The notes: generated by a model from the sequence alone, not told the origin. A stretch of 64,000 bases of DNA from Thalassorhabdomicrobium marinisediminis (GCF_003072065.1 NZ_QCYG01000001.1:310001-374000), one strand, 5' to 3'; counted from the first letter of the stretch, positions 33,534 through 42,803 are shown. Numbers and translations are program-made.

Positions 33534-36354
33534 ATTGTTATTTCCATCAAAGGGCGCTCTCGTGAAATTGAAAGACGGCGCGCGTGGGGTGATCCATGAT
33601 CTGAGGCCGAAAGCAGAGCCGAACGAGGCTCAAATCGCCATGGCTGGCAATCGCCGCGTATGGTTGGCGCTATCAGATCTGAAGCCCGCATATGCGCCTG
33701 GACAGCAAGTACAGCACAAGCCACCGCGAGGTCGCGGAGCTAGCCTTGGGACCGGGGTTGTACTTGCTACGCGCCCGCTGGGAGGCTTCGAGCAGGTTCT
33801 CGTTCAGTTTGCAGAGACTGGAGAAACCAGGTGGCTGGACTGGCGTGTTCTCGCACAGGCGATGCCTGTCGAGTTGCGGATCGCAAAACGACAAACTGGC
33901 CAGCATTTGGACCATGCGGAGCGCTTCCGGCTCCGTATTCTGTCCAAGGCACTTCAGATATGGAATTCGAACACCGGAGCATTCGGTCGTCTCGACATCG
34001 ACCCTCTGCCGCATCAACTTGATGTGGCACGGAAGGTCGTAACTTCCCCTCAGGCACGTTGGCTGATCGCCGACGATGTTGGGCTTGGCAAGACCATTGA
34101 GGTTGGTCTAATTCTTCACGCCCTCTCGCAGCGTAACCGCTGCAGGCGCGTCTTAATCGTCTGTCCTTCTTCGCTGACCAAGCAGTGGAAGGATGAGATG
34201 CGCGTCAAGTTCGGGCGTGCCTTCGAGATCTATCAGCGCGACTTCCGCCCCGAATACGCGGACGAAATGCGCCTAAGGGAGAATGTCATAATCTCACTCG
34301 ATCTCGCCAAACGCGACGAGCATTTGGCAAGGCTCATCGAAGCTGGCTTCTGGGATGTAATTGTGTTTGATGAGGCGCATCGGCTCGGGCGGTCTGAAAC
34401 CGGCGAGCAGACGGAACGCTATGCGCTCGCTCACAAGCTTCGCGACCGGACCCACTCTTTGCTGTTGCTTACCGCAACGCCGCACCAAGGCAAAACCCGT
34501 CGCTTTGCGGCTCTATTGGAGTTGGTGCGCCCGGACCTCCTGCCCGAAATCCGAACACTGGAGATGAACCCAGAGGTGGTTGGAGATATCATCATTCGTA
34601 ACCGGAAGACCCGCGTCACGGATGCTGAAGGTACGCTGATTTTTCGCGGCCACGACACGCTTCGCCACATGGTGATCCCGTCGCCCGAAATGCGCACTGC
34701 GGACAAGGCGCTTCGGAGGTATTTGAGCGAGGGGTATCGCGCCAGTGCAGACGCACAGGATAGAATGATCGGCCGCGCCATCGGGTTTGTCATGACGACG
34801 TATCGCAAGCTCGCTTCATCTTCCGTGGCGGCAATCGAGCGCGCGCTGGAACGTCGCTTAGAACGACTTCGAGATTTCGATGCCGCTTCGGCACTGGCGA
34901 TACCTTCTGACGACCAGCTCGAAGGCGACGACAATCTTGCGGAAGCTGGGCCCATCGGTGAGGTCGGCGCCTTCTTCGCCGATGAAGCAAGCGAGGTTCA
35001 GGCCGTTCTGAAACTCATCCGCGTGGCTCGGCAATCGGATGCGAAACTGCAGACATTCCTTAATGACGTGGTTTCGCCGCTTCTAACGCAGGGCCAAAAT
35101 CTGTTGGTGTTTACTGAGTACAGGGCTACACAGAGTTACCTAGCAGAGGCAATCGCAAACGCATGTCCGGGGGTCCAGGTCGCCGCGATCAACGGCTCAA
35201 TGCCTCTGGATGAAAAAATGAGGAACGTCCGCGCTTTCAACCGCCGAGAGGCTCAGATCATGGTTTCGACTGAAGCAGGCGGCGAAGGCTTAAACCTACA
35301 AGACGCCTGTCATATCATGGTAAATTACGATCTGCCATGGAACCCGGCACGCCTAGTGCAACGGATCGGCCGTTTGTACCGCTATGGTCAGACGCGACGC
35401 GTTCAAGTCATTAATTTGCAGTCGGATGACGGCTTCGACAACAGCGCCATCATCTTGTTGTTGGACCGTGTCAGCACGATTGCACAAGACATGGCCAGTG
35501 TTGCCGGCGAAATGAAGGACGCCTTGGCCGCGGAAGTGCTCGGTGAGCTGATGTCCTATATCGACATGGAAAGCATCCTGGAACGAGCGACGAGCATGAA
35601 GATGGACCAGACCGAAGAGGAAATCGCGGAAGCCATACGCGAAGCACAGAAGGCGAGGGCGGCCGAGGATGATATTTTGCAGTTCGCATCCGCACAACAG
35701 ACACGCGTTTCGGGCGGCTTCGACTTTCGGCATATCGTCAGCTTCGTGAAAGGGATGGCGCCAATCGCCGGGTATAATGTGCGAGCCGAGATGCATGGCG
35801 GAAAGACGCTAGAGCTTGAGCTTGCCGAAGAGGATATCGGCCGTTGGCCGGAATTCGGCCGTCGTAGCATTGTGCGCCTGACCGCAGACCACACTAGGGC
35901 GACATCCGATCCCTCACTAATCCCAATGGACTTCGAAGCTGGCTTTGTGCGCGATCTGTCAGAGCTTGCCAACGATAGGCTGCTCTTCGATGGATTGTAC
36001 GCAGAAGCGGAAACGAGAACCGACAATGACGAGGAAGACGACGTAGTTGCTGTCCATCAGATCCGCTGGCAGGGTCTATCCGGCGAGTTGCTAGAGGAAG
36101 AGCTGATTGCCCTTTCGGGCAAAAAGGACGGTGCCGCGGAGCTAGCGCATGACGAGTTTGCGGACCTGCTGCTGAGGCGGCTGGACAGTGTGCCGGCATC
36201 GATGGCCAGCGATGAGGACCGGTTGATCGCTAAAGCCTTTGCACCGACAGTTGAAAGTATTGTCACGCGCTCGGCCGAAGCCGACCGCATGCCCTCGTCC
36301 GTGTTCATGGCTGCAGGTCTTAAAAGAAGGCGTCGGCGCACTCTGTCGGAGTAG
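33526..36354 (+). CDS. SNF2/RapA-like DEAD/DEAH-box helicase
   Basis: Superfamily 2 ATPase of 942 residues. A small N-terminal beta domain (1-110) is followed by the SNF2 ATPase core: Walker A GLGKT at 186-190, DEAH at 282-285, LLTATPHQGK near 318, and the helicase C domain with EAGGEGLNLQ and LVQRIGRLYRYGQ near 583-625. The C-terminal about 270 residues are charged. It is the kind of helicase found in DISARM (DrmD), Dpd (DpdE) and Zorya (ZorD) loci, but the partner genes of those systems are absent here. The ATG is eight bases inside the preceding gene. The island's cargo ends with it. Confidence 0.88.
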   Translation: MHRLLFPSKGALVKLKDGARGVIHDLRPKAEPNEAQIAMAGNRRVWLALSDLKPAYAPGQQVQHKPPRGRGASLGTGVVLATRPLGGFEQVLVQFAETGETRWLDWRVLAQAMPVELRIAKRQTGQHLDHAERFRLRILSKALQIWNSNTGAFGRLDIDPLPHQLDVARKVVTSPQARWLIADDVGLGKTIEVGLILHALSQRNRCRRVLIVCPSSLTKQWKDEMRVKFGRAFEIYQRDFRPEYADEMRLRENVIISLDLAKRDEHLARLIEAGFWDVIVFDEAHRLGRSETGEQTERYALAHKLRDRTHSLLLLTATPHQGKTRRFAALLELVRPDLLPEIRTLEMNPEVVGDIIIRNRKTRVTDAEGTLIFRGHDTLRHMVIPSPEMRTADKALRRYLSEGYRASADAQDRMIGRAIGFVMTTYRKLASSSVAAIERALERRLERLRDFDAASALAIPSDDQLEGDDNLAEAGPIGEVGAFFADEASEVQAVLKLIRVARQSDAKLQTFLNDVVSPLLTQGQNLLVFTEYRATQSYLAEAIANACPGVQVAAINGSMPLDEKMRNVRAFNRREAQIMVSTEAGGEGLNLQDACHIMVNYDLPWNPARLVQRIGRLYRYGQTRRVQVINLQSDDGFDNSAIILLLDRVSTIAQDMASVAGEMKDALAAEVLGELMSYIDMESILERATSMKMDQTEEEIAEAIREAQKARAAEDDILQFASAQQTRVSGGFDFRHIVSFVKGMAPIAGYNVRAEMHGGKTLELELAEEDIGRWPEFGRRSIVRLTADHTRATSDPSLIPMDFEAGFVRDLSELANDRLLFDGLYAEAETRTDNDEEDDVVAVHQIRWQGLSGELLEEELIALSGKKDGAAELAHDEFADLLLRRLDSVPASMASDEDRLIAKAFAPTVESIVTRSAEADRMPSSVFMAAGLKRRRRRTLSE

Positions 36355-36591
36355 GCCGAAAACAGTTGGGGCAGAGAAGGTTCGACGCTAGACCCATCCC
36401 CTCCGCCACTTGCCCCATTAAGAACCGGTAGTGAAGTCCAAGTTAAGCATTCTCCGGCGTAACACGGGTTTGACGATACTTTCGGATTTCTAGCGTCAGG
36501 TAGTCAGGCACGCTTGGATTTTCCGGACCTGATGCGTGTTAAGGTCAGACCAACGACTCTTCGCTACGGATCAGGCGCACGGTGAGCACAA
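36355..36591. other. Right edge of the accessory island; no gene supported
   Basis: These 237 bases lie between the convergent SNF2 helicase and KefB-like genes. They are AT-richer than the core. GGTTCGA (36379-36385) and CTCCGCCAC (36401-36409) recall the 3' end of a tRNA gene but do not form an exact repeat of the tRNA-Ser at 9.3 kb, so no attachment site can be claimed. Confidence 0.4.
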
Positions 36592-38484
36592 TCAGGCCCG
36601 CCCGCTACCTGAGGCCTCGTCCCGCCGCACGGGTTCCGGTGCGATGGCGGAGACGATGGCGTCGCGGTCGGTCTTGTCCCGGGCGGAGGTCACCTGTTGT
36701 GCCAGCCTGTCAGCGTCCTGTTTCTTAACCCGTGCGACAATCTCTTCGGCGTTATCGTCCGCGTAGCCCAGTGCCCGCAGGGTCTGTGCGCCCAGCGCGA
36801 GACCGGACAGCCATGTTTCGCGCAGGATGGCGCTGGCGGGAACGCCTTCGCCCGCCAGCCGGACCGCATGGATGCGGTCGTGGGCGCGGACCTGCAGGGC
36901 CGCGGCGGGGAATTTTCGCTGCACGGTGCGCACGATCTCCAGCGTGGTGTCCGGATCATCGGTGGCCACAACGATCACCTTCGCAGTCCCGGCCCCCGCG
37001 GCGGTCAGCACATCGGCCCGCGTGCCATCGCCGAAATGCACCCGCACGTTGAAGCGCTTCGCCTCGCGGATGCGGTCGGCGTCGTGGTCGAGAAGCGTCA
37101 CGGAAATTCCTTCCGAGATCAACGGCTGCGCCACCAGTTGACCCACACGGCCGAAACCGACGATCAGGACCGATCCCTCGGCATCGGTGTAATCCTCATC
37201 AAGGGTTTCCCGCTCGGGCCGCCCCATGATCCAGCGATAGGCGCGGTCGGATTGCGATGACAGGGCCATGGACAGGGTCACGATCGCCACCACGATTGAT
37301 GAGACCTCGGGGGGCAGGATCAGCGCGGAGCTCGCCGCGGCGAACAGCACGAAACCGAATTCGCCGTGCTGGCCCATGGCAAAGGCGATGCGCAGCGCGG
37401 TCGGGTGGGGGGTGCCGAAAGCGCGGTTAACGCCATAGGCCCCGATGCCTTTCAGCGCCACGGTGACCGGCACCGCAAGGGCGATGATCAGCCAGTTGTC
37501 CGCGACGGCGGCCAGATCAAGGGAAAGGCCGACCGCAACGAAGAACAGGCCCAGAAACAGGCCACGGAAGGGTTCGATATCCGCTTCGACCTCATGCCGG
37601 TATGAGGATTCCGCCAACATCACCCCGGCGATGAACGCGCCCATGGCATAGGACAGGCCCGCCGCGGCCATGATCAACGCGGCGAGAACCACCACGCCAA
37701 GGGCGGCGGCCGTCATCAATTCGGGCGTGCGGGTGCGGGCGACGATGCGGAAGATCGGGTCAAGCGCGTAGCGCCCGATCAGGATCAGAAGGACGATAGC
37801 GCCGATGCCGATGGCCGTGGCCTGAAGGTTTTCGGCCAGCGTCGCCTCATCCCCCGACGGTGCCAGCAGCGTAACAAGCAACAGGAACGGCACGATGGCC
37901 AGATCCTCGAACAGCAGCACCGCGATGGCGGTCTGTCCGAAGGCGGAATTGCGCTCGCCCCCTTCGTCGATGCCGCGCATCACCAGCGCGGTCGAAGACA
38001 GGGCCAGCCCCAGCCCGACGATCAACGCCGCGCGCCAGTCCAGCCCCGTCAGTAAGGCCGCCGCCGTCAGCAAGACCGCGCAGACCATGACCTGCGCCAG
38101 CCCCCGACCGAAGATCGTGCCGCGCATGTCCCACAGGCGGGCGGGGCGGAACTCGAGCCCGATGACAAACAGGAACAATACGACGCCGAACTCGGCGAAA
38201 TGCAGCAAGGCCTCCGGATCGCGGGTGAACGAGATCGACAGAACCCCGCCCGCGACGACCCCCGCCACGAGATAGCCGATCACCGTGCCCAACCCCATCG
38301 CACGCGACAGGGGCACGAAGATACAGGCCAGCACGATCAGCGCCAGCGCTTCGAGGAACGCGAGCTCCATGCCGACAAGGCCGAACATCGAGCGTGCGTC
38401 CTCGGCTCCAGCGGCGACTGCGGGCGCGGCTGCCAAGGCGGTGACGACCGTCAGTGCGGCGCAACGGGCTGGCCAACCCCTCAC
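36592..38484 (-). CDS. CPA2-family cation:proton antiporter with RCK/TrkA-N domain (KefB-like)
   Basis: Inner-membrane transporter of 630 residues, from GTG 38484 overlapping the upstream pirin stop (GTGA). An N-terminal signal-like segment leads to about twelve membrane helices of the Na+/H+ exchanger fold (about 45-430), with GLALSSTALVMRGIDE and LFEDLAIVPFLLL. A cytoplasmic RCK/TrkA-N domain follows (from about 455; VLIVGFGRVGQLVAQ with a GxGxxG nucleotide site). KefB/KefC-type systems export K+ during electrophile stress under glutathione control, which fits the adjacent electrophile-related genes. The glutathione-gating of this one is inferred only. Confidence 0.9.
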   Translation of the reverse strand: MRGWPARCAALTVVTALAAAPAVAAGAEDARSMFGLVGMELAFLEALALIVLACIFVPLSRAMGLGTVIGYLVAGVVAGGVLSISFTRDPEALLHFAEFGVVLFLFVIGLEFRPARLWDMRGTIFGRGLAQVMVCAVLLTAAALLTGLDWRAALIVGLGLALSSTALVMRGIDEGGERNSAFGQTAIAVLLFEDLAIVPFLLLVTLLAPSGDEATLAENLQATAIGIGAIVLLILIGRYALDPIFRIVARTRTPELMTAAALGVVVLAALIMAAAGLSYAMGAFIAGVMLAESSYRHEVEADIEPFRGLFLGLFFVAVGLSLDLAAVADNWLIIALAVPVTVALKGIGAYGVNRAFGTPHPTALRIAFAMGQHGEFGFVLFAAASSALILPPEVSSIVVAIVTLSMALSSQSDRAYRWIMGRPERETLDEDYTDAEGSVLIVGFGRVGQLVAQPLISEGISVTLLDHDADRIREAKRFNVRVHFGDGTRADVLTAAGAGTAKVIVVATDDPDTTLEIVRTVQRKFPAAALQVRAHDRIHAVRLAGEGVPASAILRETWLSGLALGAQTLRALGYADDNAEEIVARVKKQDADRLAQQVTSARDKTDRDAIVSAIAPEPVRRDEASGSGRA

Positions 38485-39458
38485 GGGTAATGCACCCCGC
38501 CTTCGGCGCGCATGATCTCGCGTTGGTCCTCGGGCAGCGGGATGAACTCCTCTTCGTCCCCCGGCACGGTCTCGAACCGCCCGCGCCGCCATTCATCCTT
38601 GGCCTGTTCAATCCGCTCGCGCCGCGAGGAGACGAAGTTCCACCAGATGTAGCGCGGCCCGTCCATCGGCGCGCCCCCGAACAACATGAAGCGCGCGTGA
38701 TCGCCGGTGCCGTCGGGCACACCGGTGACAGTGATCTCGTCCCCCGGGCGCAAAACCAGCAGTTGACCGGGCTCGAAGGTCGCCCCGGCGATCTCGATCT
38801 TGCCGCGGATCGTGTAGAGCGCACGTTCTTCCGCGTTGGGCCGGATCGGGGCCTTTGCACCGGGGGCCAGTGTGACATCGGCATAAAGCGTGTCCGACGC
38901 GGTCTTGAGGGGCGAAGTCGCGCCGAAGGCGGACCCCGCGATCAGCCGCGCGGTCAGCCCCTCGGCCTCAACCGTGGGCAGATCGGACTTGCCGTGGTGC
39001 ATGAAGGCCGGATCGGATTCCTCTTCATTCTCGGGCAGCGCCATCCAGGTCTGCAAGCCGAACAGGCGCTGCCCGCTTTCCTTGCGCTCTTCCGAGGTGC
39101 GCTCGGAATGCACGATGCCTTTTCCCGCTTTCATCCAGTTCACCGCGCCCGGTTCAATCGCAAGATCCGAGCCCAGTGAATCCCGGTGCAGGATCTGGCC
39201 CTCGAACAGGTAGGTGAGCGTGGCAAGGTTGATGTGCGGATGGGGACGCACGTCGATCCCCTGATCGGTGAGGAACTCCGCCGGTCCCATCTGGTCGAAG
39301 AAGATGAACGGCCCCACCATCTGGCGCTTGTCCGAGGGCAGGGCGCGGCGCACCTCCATCTCGCCCAGATCGACCGCGCGGGGCACGATCAGGGTTTCTA
39401 CCGCATCGACGCTGCGCGCGTCACCGGGAACGGGGTCGGGGCAGGGGCTCCAGCTCAT
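38481..39458 (-). CDS. Pirin family protein
   Basis: Bicupin protein of 325 residues. The N-terminal pirin cupin shows PHPHINLATLTYLFEG with the metal-binding histidines (about 72-76) and GIVHSERT; the C-terminal cupin carries ALYTIRGKIEIAGATF. Pirins bind iron; some dioxygenate quercetin, others act in redox signalling. The gene overlaps the KefB-like gene by 4 bases and lies 13 bases from the GNAT gene, so the five minus-strand genes from 41.4 to 36.6 kb look like one operon. Function beyond the fold is not settled. Confidence 0.88.
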   Translation of the reverse strand: MSWSPCPDPVPGDARSVDAVETLIVPRAVDLGEMEVRRALPSDKRQMVGPFIFFDQMGPAEFLTDQGIDVRPHPHINLATLTYLFEGQILHRDSLGSDLAIEPGAVNWMKAGKGIVHSERTSEERKESGQRLFGLQTWMALPENEEESDPAFMHHGKSDLPTVEAEGLTARLIAGSAFGATSPLKTASDTLYADVTLAPGAKAPIRPNAEERALYTIRGKIEIAGATFEPGQLLVLRPGDEITVTGVPDGTGDHARFMLFGGAPMDGPRYIWWNFVSSRRERIEQAKDEWRRGRFETVPGDEEEFIPLPEDQREIMRAEGGVHYP

Positions 39459-39470
39459 CTTGCGTCTCCT

Positions 39471-39773
39471 TTACTGGTTTTTCTTTTCTAGCACATCCTG
39501 CCACTCGGCGTGTCGCTCGATCTGCGCCTTGGCGAAGGGGCACAGCGGCACGATCTTGCGGCCCTCGGCGCGGGCATCCTCGACCCCGCGTTTGACCAGC
39601 GCCTGACCGACGCCGCGCCCACGCAGCGCGTCCGGCACCCCGGTGTGGTCGATGATGATCGTGCTCTCGCCCATGCGCGAATAGGTCATCTCGGCTTCAT
39701 GGCCATCGACGACCGCCACGTAACGGCCCTTGCTGTCGGTTTCCTCGCGGGTGATGTCGAAGTCAGTGCTCAT
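39471..39773 (-). CDS. GNAT-family N-acetyltransferase (YjdJ/GTP1-like small type)
   Basis: Short acetyltransferase-fold protein of 100 residues. It contains MTYSRMGESTIIIDHTGVP, then the acetyl-CoA pyrophosphate-binding loop RGRGVGQALVKRGVEDAR (about 55-72) and the VPLCPFAKAQI C-terminus typical of the small N-acetyltransferase-14-like family. The substrate is unknown. The start at 39773 overlaps the esterase gene by 11 bases. Confidence 0.85.
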   Translation of the reverse strand: MSTDFDITREETDSKGRYVAVVDGHEAEMTYSRMGESTIIIDHTGVPDALRGRGVGQALVKRGVEDARAEGRKIVPLCPFAKAQIERHAEWQDVLEKKNQ

Positions 39774-40485
39774 GGGTCTCTCCCTTGTCATTGAGGTGTT
39801 TGCGCAGCCACGCCGCTTCATCCGCGACGATCCCGTGACCGGCGCCGGGCATGATGATCGTCTCGACCGCCGCGCCCATCGCATCCAGAACCTTGGCGCT
39901 TTCGCGTACGCGGGCAAGGGGGATGTGCGGGTCCTGTTCGTGGCACCCCAGCAGGATGGGCACGTCCGGCAGTTGTCCGGCGTAGTCAAAGGCCTTGGCT
40001 GTGCGGCCATAGAGATCATCGCGGGCCGCGCCGCCACCCTCGCCGGTGCCGACAAGCGCGCCGGACAGGGCCGCGACCGCGTGGTAGGGCGCCGCCTGTC
40101 GCGCCGCCGCCTCAACCGCGAGGCAGGCACCTTGGGAAAACCCGACCAGCGCCACACGCTCAGGCCCGAAGCCTTGCGCGTTCAGGTCGTCCAGCAGATG
40201 TGCCACAACGCTCAGCCCGCTGCTCAAGCCCGGCTCATTTGCCTCCAACGGCGCAAGAAAACTGTCCGGCCACCAGGACCGCCCGGCCGCTTGCGGTGCC
40301 AGTACCGCAAGCTCCGGCAGGGCAAGGTGGTCGGCCAGACCGATCATATCCTCGGGGCTGCCGCCCCGTCCGTGGATCATCACCAAGGCCAGCGCCGCCC
40401 GGTCCAGCGGGGCCCCGGCCGTCACCAGCCGTTGCCCCGCATGCGGACCGGTGCCGCGGGTTGTGGTCTGGGGGGCGCCGCTCAT
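39763..40485 (-). CDS. Alpha/beta-hydrolase, phospholipase/carboxylesterase family
   Basis: Serine hydrolase of 240 residues. The nucleophile elbow is GFSQGACLAVE (about 121-131), with a conserved Asp in ILLGCHEQDPHIPL and a His in PGAGHGI. It resembles the MhqD-type esterase that accompanies ring-cleaving dioxygenases in quinone and electrophile response operons. It overlaps the dioxygenase gene by 4 bases (ATGA) and is therefore co-transcribed with it. Substrate not known. Confidence 0.85.
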   Translation of the reverse strand: MSGAPQTTTRGTGPHAGQRLVTAGAPLDRAALALVMIHGRGGSPEDMIGLADHLALPELAVLAPQAAGRSWWPDSFLAPLEANEPGLSSGLSVVAHLLDDLNAQGFGPERVALVGFSQGACLAVEAAARQAAPYHAVAALSGALVGTGEGGGAARDDLYGRTAKAFDYAGQLPDVPILLGCHEQDPHIPLARVRESAKVLDAMGAAVETIIMPGAGHGIVADEAAWLRKHLNDKGETHEH

Positions 40486-41411
40486 GACGGCACCCGGATG
40501 TTCGGCAGAATCTGCTCGATCCGGTCGCGGTGCGCCTCGTATTTCTCGGGCAGTTTCAGCGCTTCACCCAGATGGGCGGGGTCTTCATCCACGGCAAATC
40601 CCGGTGGATCGGTGGCGATTTCAAACAGCACCCCGCCGGGCGTGCGGAAATAGATCGCATCGAAATACTGCCGGTCGATCACCGGTGTCACCTGTTGCCC
40701 GATCGCCGACAGCCGCTCGCGCCACGCGAGCTGTTCTGCCTCATCACGCGCGCGGAAGGCCACGTGGTGGATGCTGCCCGCGCCCTGCCGCCCGATGGAC
40801 CGCGCCTGCGAGGTCATCAAATCCACCGCAGAACCGCGCCCGGGATCGGTCGAGCGATAGCGCAGGCGCGTTTCTTCCGCGTCGGTGCCGCCGGTCGCGG
40901 TGGTCTCTTCCGCCTCGCGCTCATAGCCCATGGCTTCGAGGATGCTGGCGGTCGAGGCGACATCCTCAAGCCAGAGGGTCACGGAGTGAAAGCCTTCGTC
41001 CTTCTTGCCGCCTTCGATCAACTCCACCCGCAGGCCGTCGGGATCGCGCAGCGCGATGGCCCGTTCGCCGAACCGTTCGAAGGGGCCGTCGAAGTCGATG
41101 GCCGCCTCAGCCAGGTCGTTCATGCGGCGGTCCAGATCGGGGATCGCATAGGCCACGGCCGAGGCCATCCCCGGACCTGCGCGACCGGGGCCCGCATCCA
41201 CGAAGGGAAAGAAGGTCATGATCGAGCCGGGTTCTGCATTCTTGTCGCCATAATACAGGTGATAGGTGCCCGGATCGTCGAAATTCACGGTGCGTTTCAC
41301 CAACCGCTGGCCCAACGTGCCAACCCAGAAATCAAGGTTGTCCTGTGGTGGGCCGGAAATCGCGGTGACGTGGTGCAGGCCGGCAATGGCCGGTTTTTGC
41401 GCTTGAGACAT
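40482..41411 (-). CDS. Ring-cleaving dioxygenase, VOC superfamily (MhqO/LinE-like)
   Basis: Protein of 309 residues with two glyoxalase/VOC modules. The metal ligands are seen in GLHHVTAISG (N-terminal, about 10-19), GSIHHVAFRARD (C-terminal, about 200-211) and the Glu in GGVLFEIATDPPG (about 255). Such enzymes open hydroquinone or catechol rings. The ATG at 41411 is chosen because the family begins with a short tail before HHVTAI; an extension to 41501 has no ribosome site. It heads a minus-strand operon with the esterase, GNAT, pirin and KefB-like genes, divergent from an HxlR regulator, consistent with electrophile detoxification. Confidence 0.9.
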   Translation of the reverse strand: MSQAQKPAIAGLHHVTAISGPPQDNLDFWVGTLGQRLVKRTVNFDDPGTYHLYYGDKNAEPGSIMTFFPFVDAGPGRAGPGMASAVAYAIPDLDRRMNDLAEAAIDFDGPFERFGERAIALRDPDGLRVELIEGGKKDEGFHSVTLWLEDVASTASILEAMGYEREAEETTATGGTDAEETRLRYRSTDPGRGSAVDLMTSQARSIGRQGAGSIHHVAFRARDEAEQLAWRERLSAIGQQVTPVIDRQYFDAIYFRTPGGVLFEIATDPPGFAVDEDPAHLGEALKLPEKYEAHRDRIEQILPNIRVPS

Positions 41412-41518
41412 GGTGTTCTCCTTTTGGATGGCGGGGCCGGAGGGGGCCCCGCGTCTGTTGTGTTTGTGTGTTGAGGGCTTATCTAGGGCGCAAGGCACCA
41501 AGTGAAAGTCGTTACCAA

Positions 41519-41884
41519 ATGGAAACCACCCCTGAAACCCGCGCGACCGCCAGCCACGACGGCGGGCATGGCGCCGCGGACGTGGTTGACAATGCCATGC
41601 CCTGCGGCGCGGACCGGCTGTTGCGCATGCTTTGGGGGCAGTGGAAGACTCACGTTATCTATGTGCTGGGCGAGCAGCAGGCCTGCCGCTTCGGCGTCTT
41701 GCGCCGGCGGATCGCGGGGATCTCGCCCAAGGTGCTGACGACCCGTTTGCGCGAGTTGGAGGCCGATGGTCTGGTCTGGCGCGAACAGGACAACACGATC
41801 CCGCCCAAGGTGACCTATGGGCTGACCGAAACCGGGCGGGCGGTGCACCACGTGCTGCGGGACATCGAGAAGATCGAAGTCTAG
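41519..41884 (+). CDS. HxlR-family transcriptional regulator
   Basis: Winged-helix protein of 121 residues with the HxlR core: CGADRLLRMLWGQWKTHVIY, RFGVLRRRIAGISPKVLTTR, LRELEADGLVWREQ and VTYGLTETGRAV. HxlR proteins sense electrophiles or metabolites and often act as repressors of a divergent operon; here the divergent operon begins with the ring-cleaving dioxygenase. An in-frame ATG at 41597 would still leave the core. It is convergent with, and overlaps by 4 bases, the LysR gene. Confidence 0.88.
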   Translation: METTPETRATASHDGGHGAADVVDNAMPCGADRLLRMLWGQWKTHVIYVLGEQQACRFGVLRRRIAGISPKVLTTRLRELEADGLVWREQDNTIPPKVTYGLTETGRAVHHVLRDIEKIEV

Positions 41885-42789
41885 CCCCGCTCCCACGGGA
41901 AATCGGCGGCGGTGTGGACCAGATGATCCACGAAAAGCCGCAGCCGCGCGGGCTGGTAGCGGCTGGGCTGGAACAGCACGTGAATGTCCCGCTCGGGCCA
42001 TGTCCGGTGGTCGGGCAACAATTGCTCCAGATGCCCCGCCTTCAAGTGATCGGCAACGTAGAACACCGGCAGGATCGCGATGCCGATCCCGTCGAGCGCG
42101 GCGCGGCACAGCATCTCACCCGCGTCCGAACGGAAGGCCCCGCCGAGCGTGACCCGCCCGACTTGTCCCGCGCCGTCGCGGTAGCGCCATTCGTGCAGGG
42201 TCTGGTTGCCCGAATAGGCCAGCATCTCATGCCGGGTGAGGTCTTCGGGCGTCTCGGGCGTGCCGTGCCGCGCGAGGTAATCCGGACTGGCGCAGAGCAT
42301 GAACGGGCAAGAGGCGAGCCGCCGCGTCATCAACGACGAATCCGACAGCGTGCCGATCCGCACCACCACGTCATAGCCGTCGTTCATAGGATCAATGAAC
42401 CGGTCGCTCAGACTCACGTCCAGCGCCACACGGGGGTGCGTGCGGGCGAACGCCGCGATGCTCCCCGTGAGATAGGTCGCGCCCAGACCGTGCGGCACGC
42501 TGACCCGCAACGGCCCGCGCGGTTGCGCCTTGAGCGCGTGCAGCTCTTCCTCGGCCTCTTGCAGATCAAGCAGGGCCCGTTTCGCCCGTTCGGAATAGAT
42601 CGCCCCCTCTTCGGTCACGGCGACATGGCGGGTGGTGCGGTTCAGCAGCTTGACCCCAAGATCCTGCTCAAGATTCTGGACCTGTTTCGAGACGGCGGAA
42701 CTCGTCATGCCAAGGCTACGCGCGGCGCCGGCGAAACTTTGCGCTTTGACCACGGCGAGGAAGATGCCGATGCGGGTGACTTGGTCCAT
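41881..42789 (-). CDS. LysR-family transcriptional regulator
   Basis: Protein of 302 residues: an N-terminal HTH (AAARSLGMTSSAVSKQVQNL-like, about 18-40) and a C-terminal type-2 periplasmic-binding-like effector domain. It stands divergent from the DoxX gene with 111 bases between them and a TTGGAA-N9-TTCCAA palindrome in that gap, suggesting it controls DoxX and itself. The effector ligand is unknown. Confidence 0.92.
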   Translation of the reverse strand: MDQVTRIGIFLAVVKAQSFAGAARSLGMTSSAVSKQVQNLEQDLGVKLLNRTTRHVAVTEEGAIYSERAKRALLDLQEAEEELHALKAQPRGPLRVSVPHGLGATYLTGSIAAFARTHPRVALDVSLSDRFIDPMNDGYDVVVRIGTLSDSSLMTRRLASCPFMLCASPDYLARHGTPETPEDLTRHEMLAYSGNQTLHEWRYRDGAGQVGRVTLGGAFRSDAGEMLCRAALDGIGIAILPVFYVADHLKAGHLEQLLPDHRTWPERDIHVLFQPSRYQPARLRLFVDHLVHTAADFPWERG

Positions 42790-42803
42790 GGATTATCAAC
42801 TCT

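Noticed and set aside
36379-36409. Possible right-hand attachment site (GGTTCGA ... CTCCGCCAC) resembling the tRNA-Ser 3' end
   Set aside because: Spacing differs from the tRNA by five bases and the sequence between does not match, so it is not an exact direct repeat.
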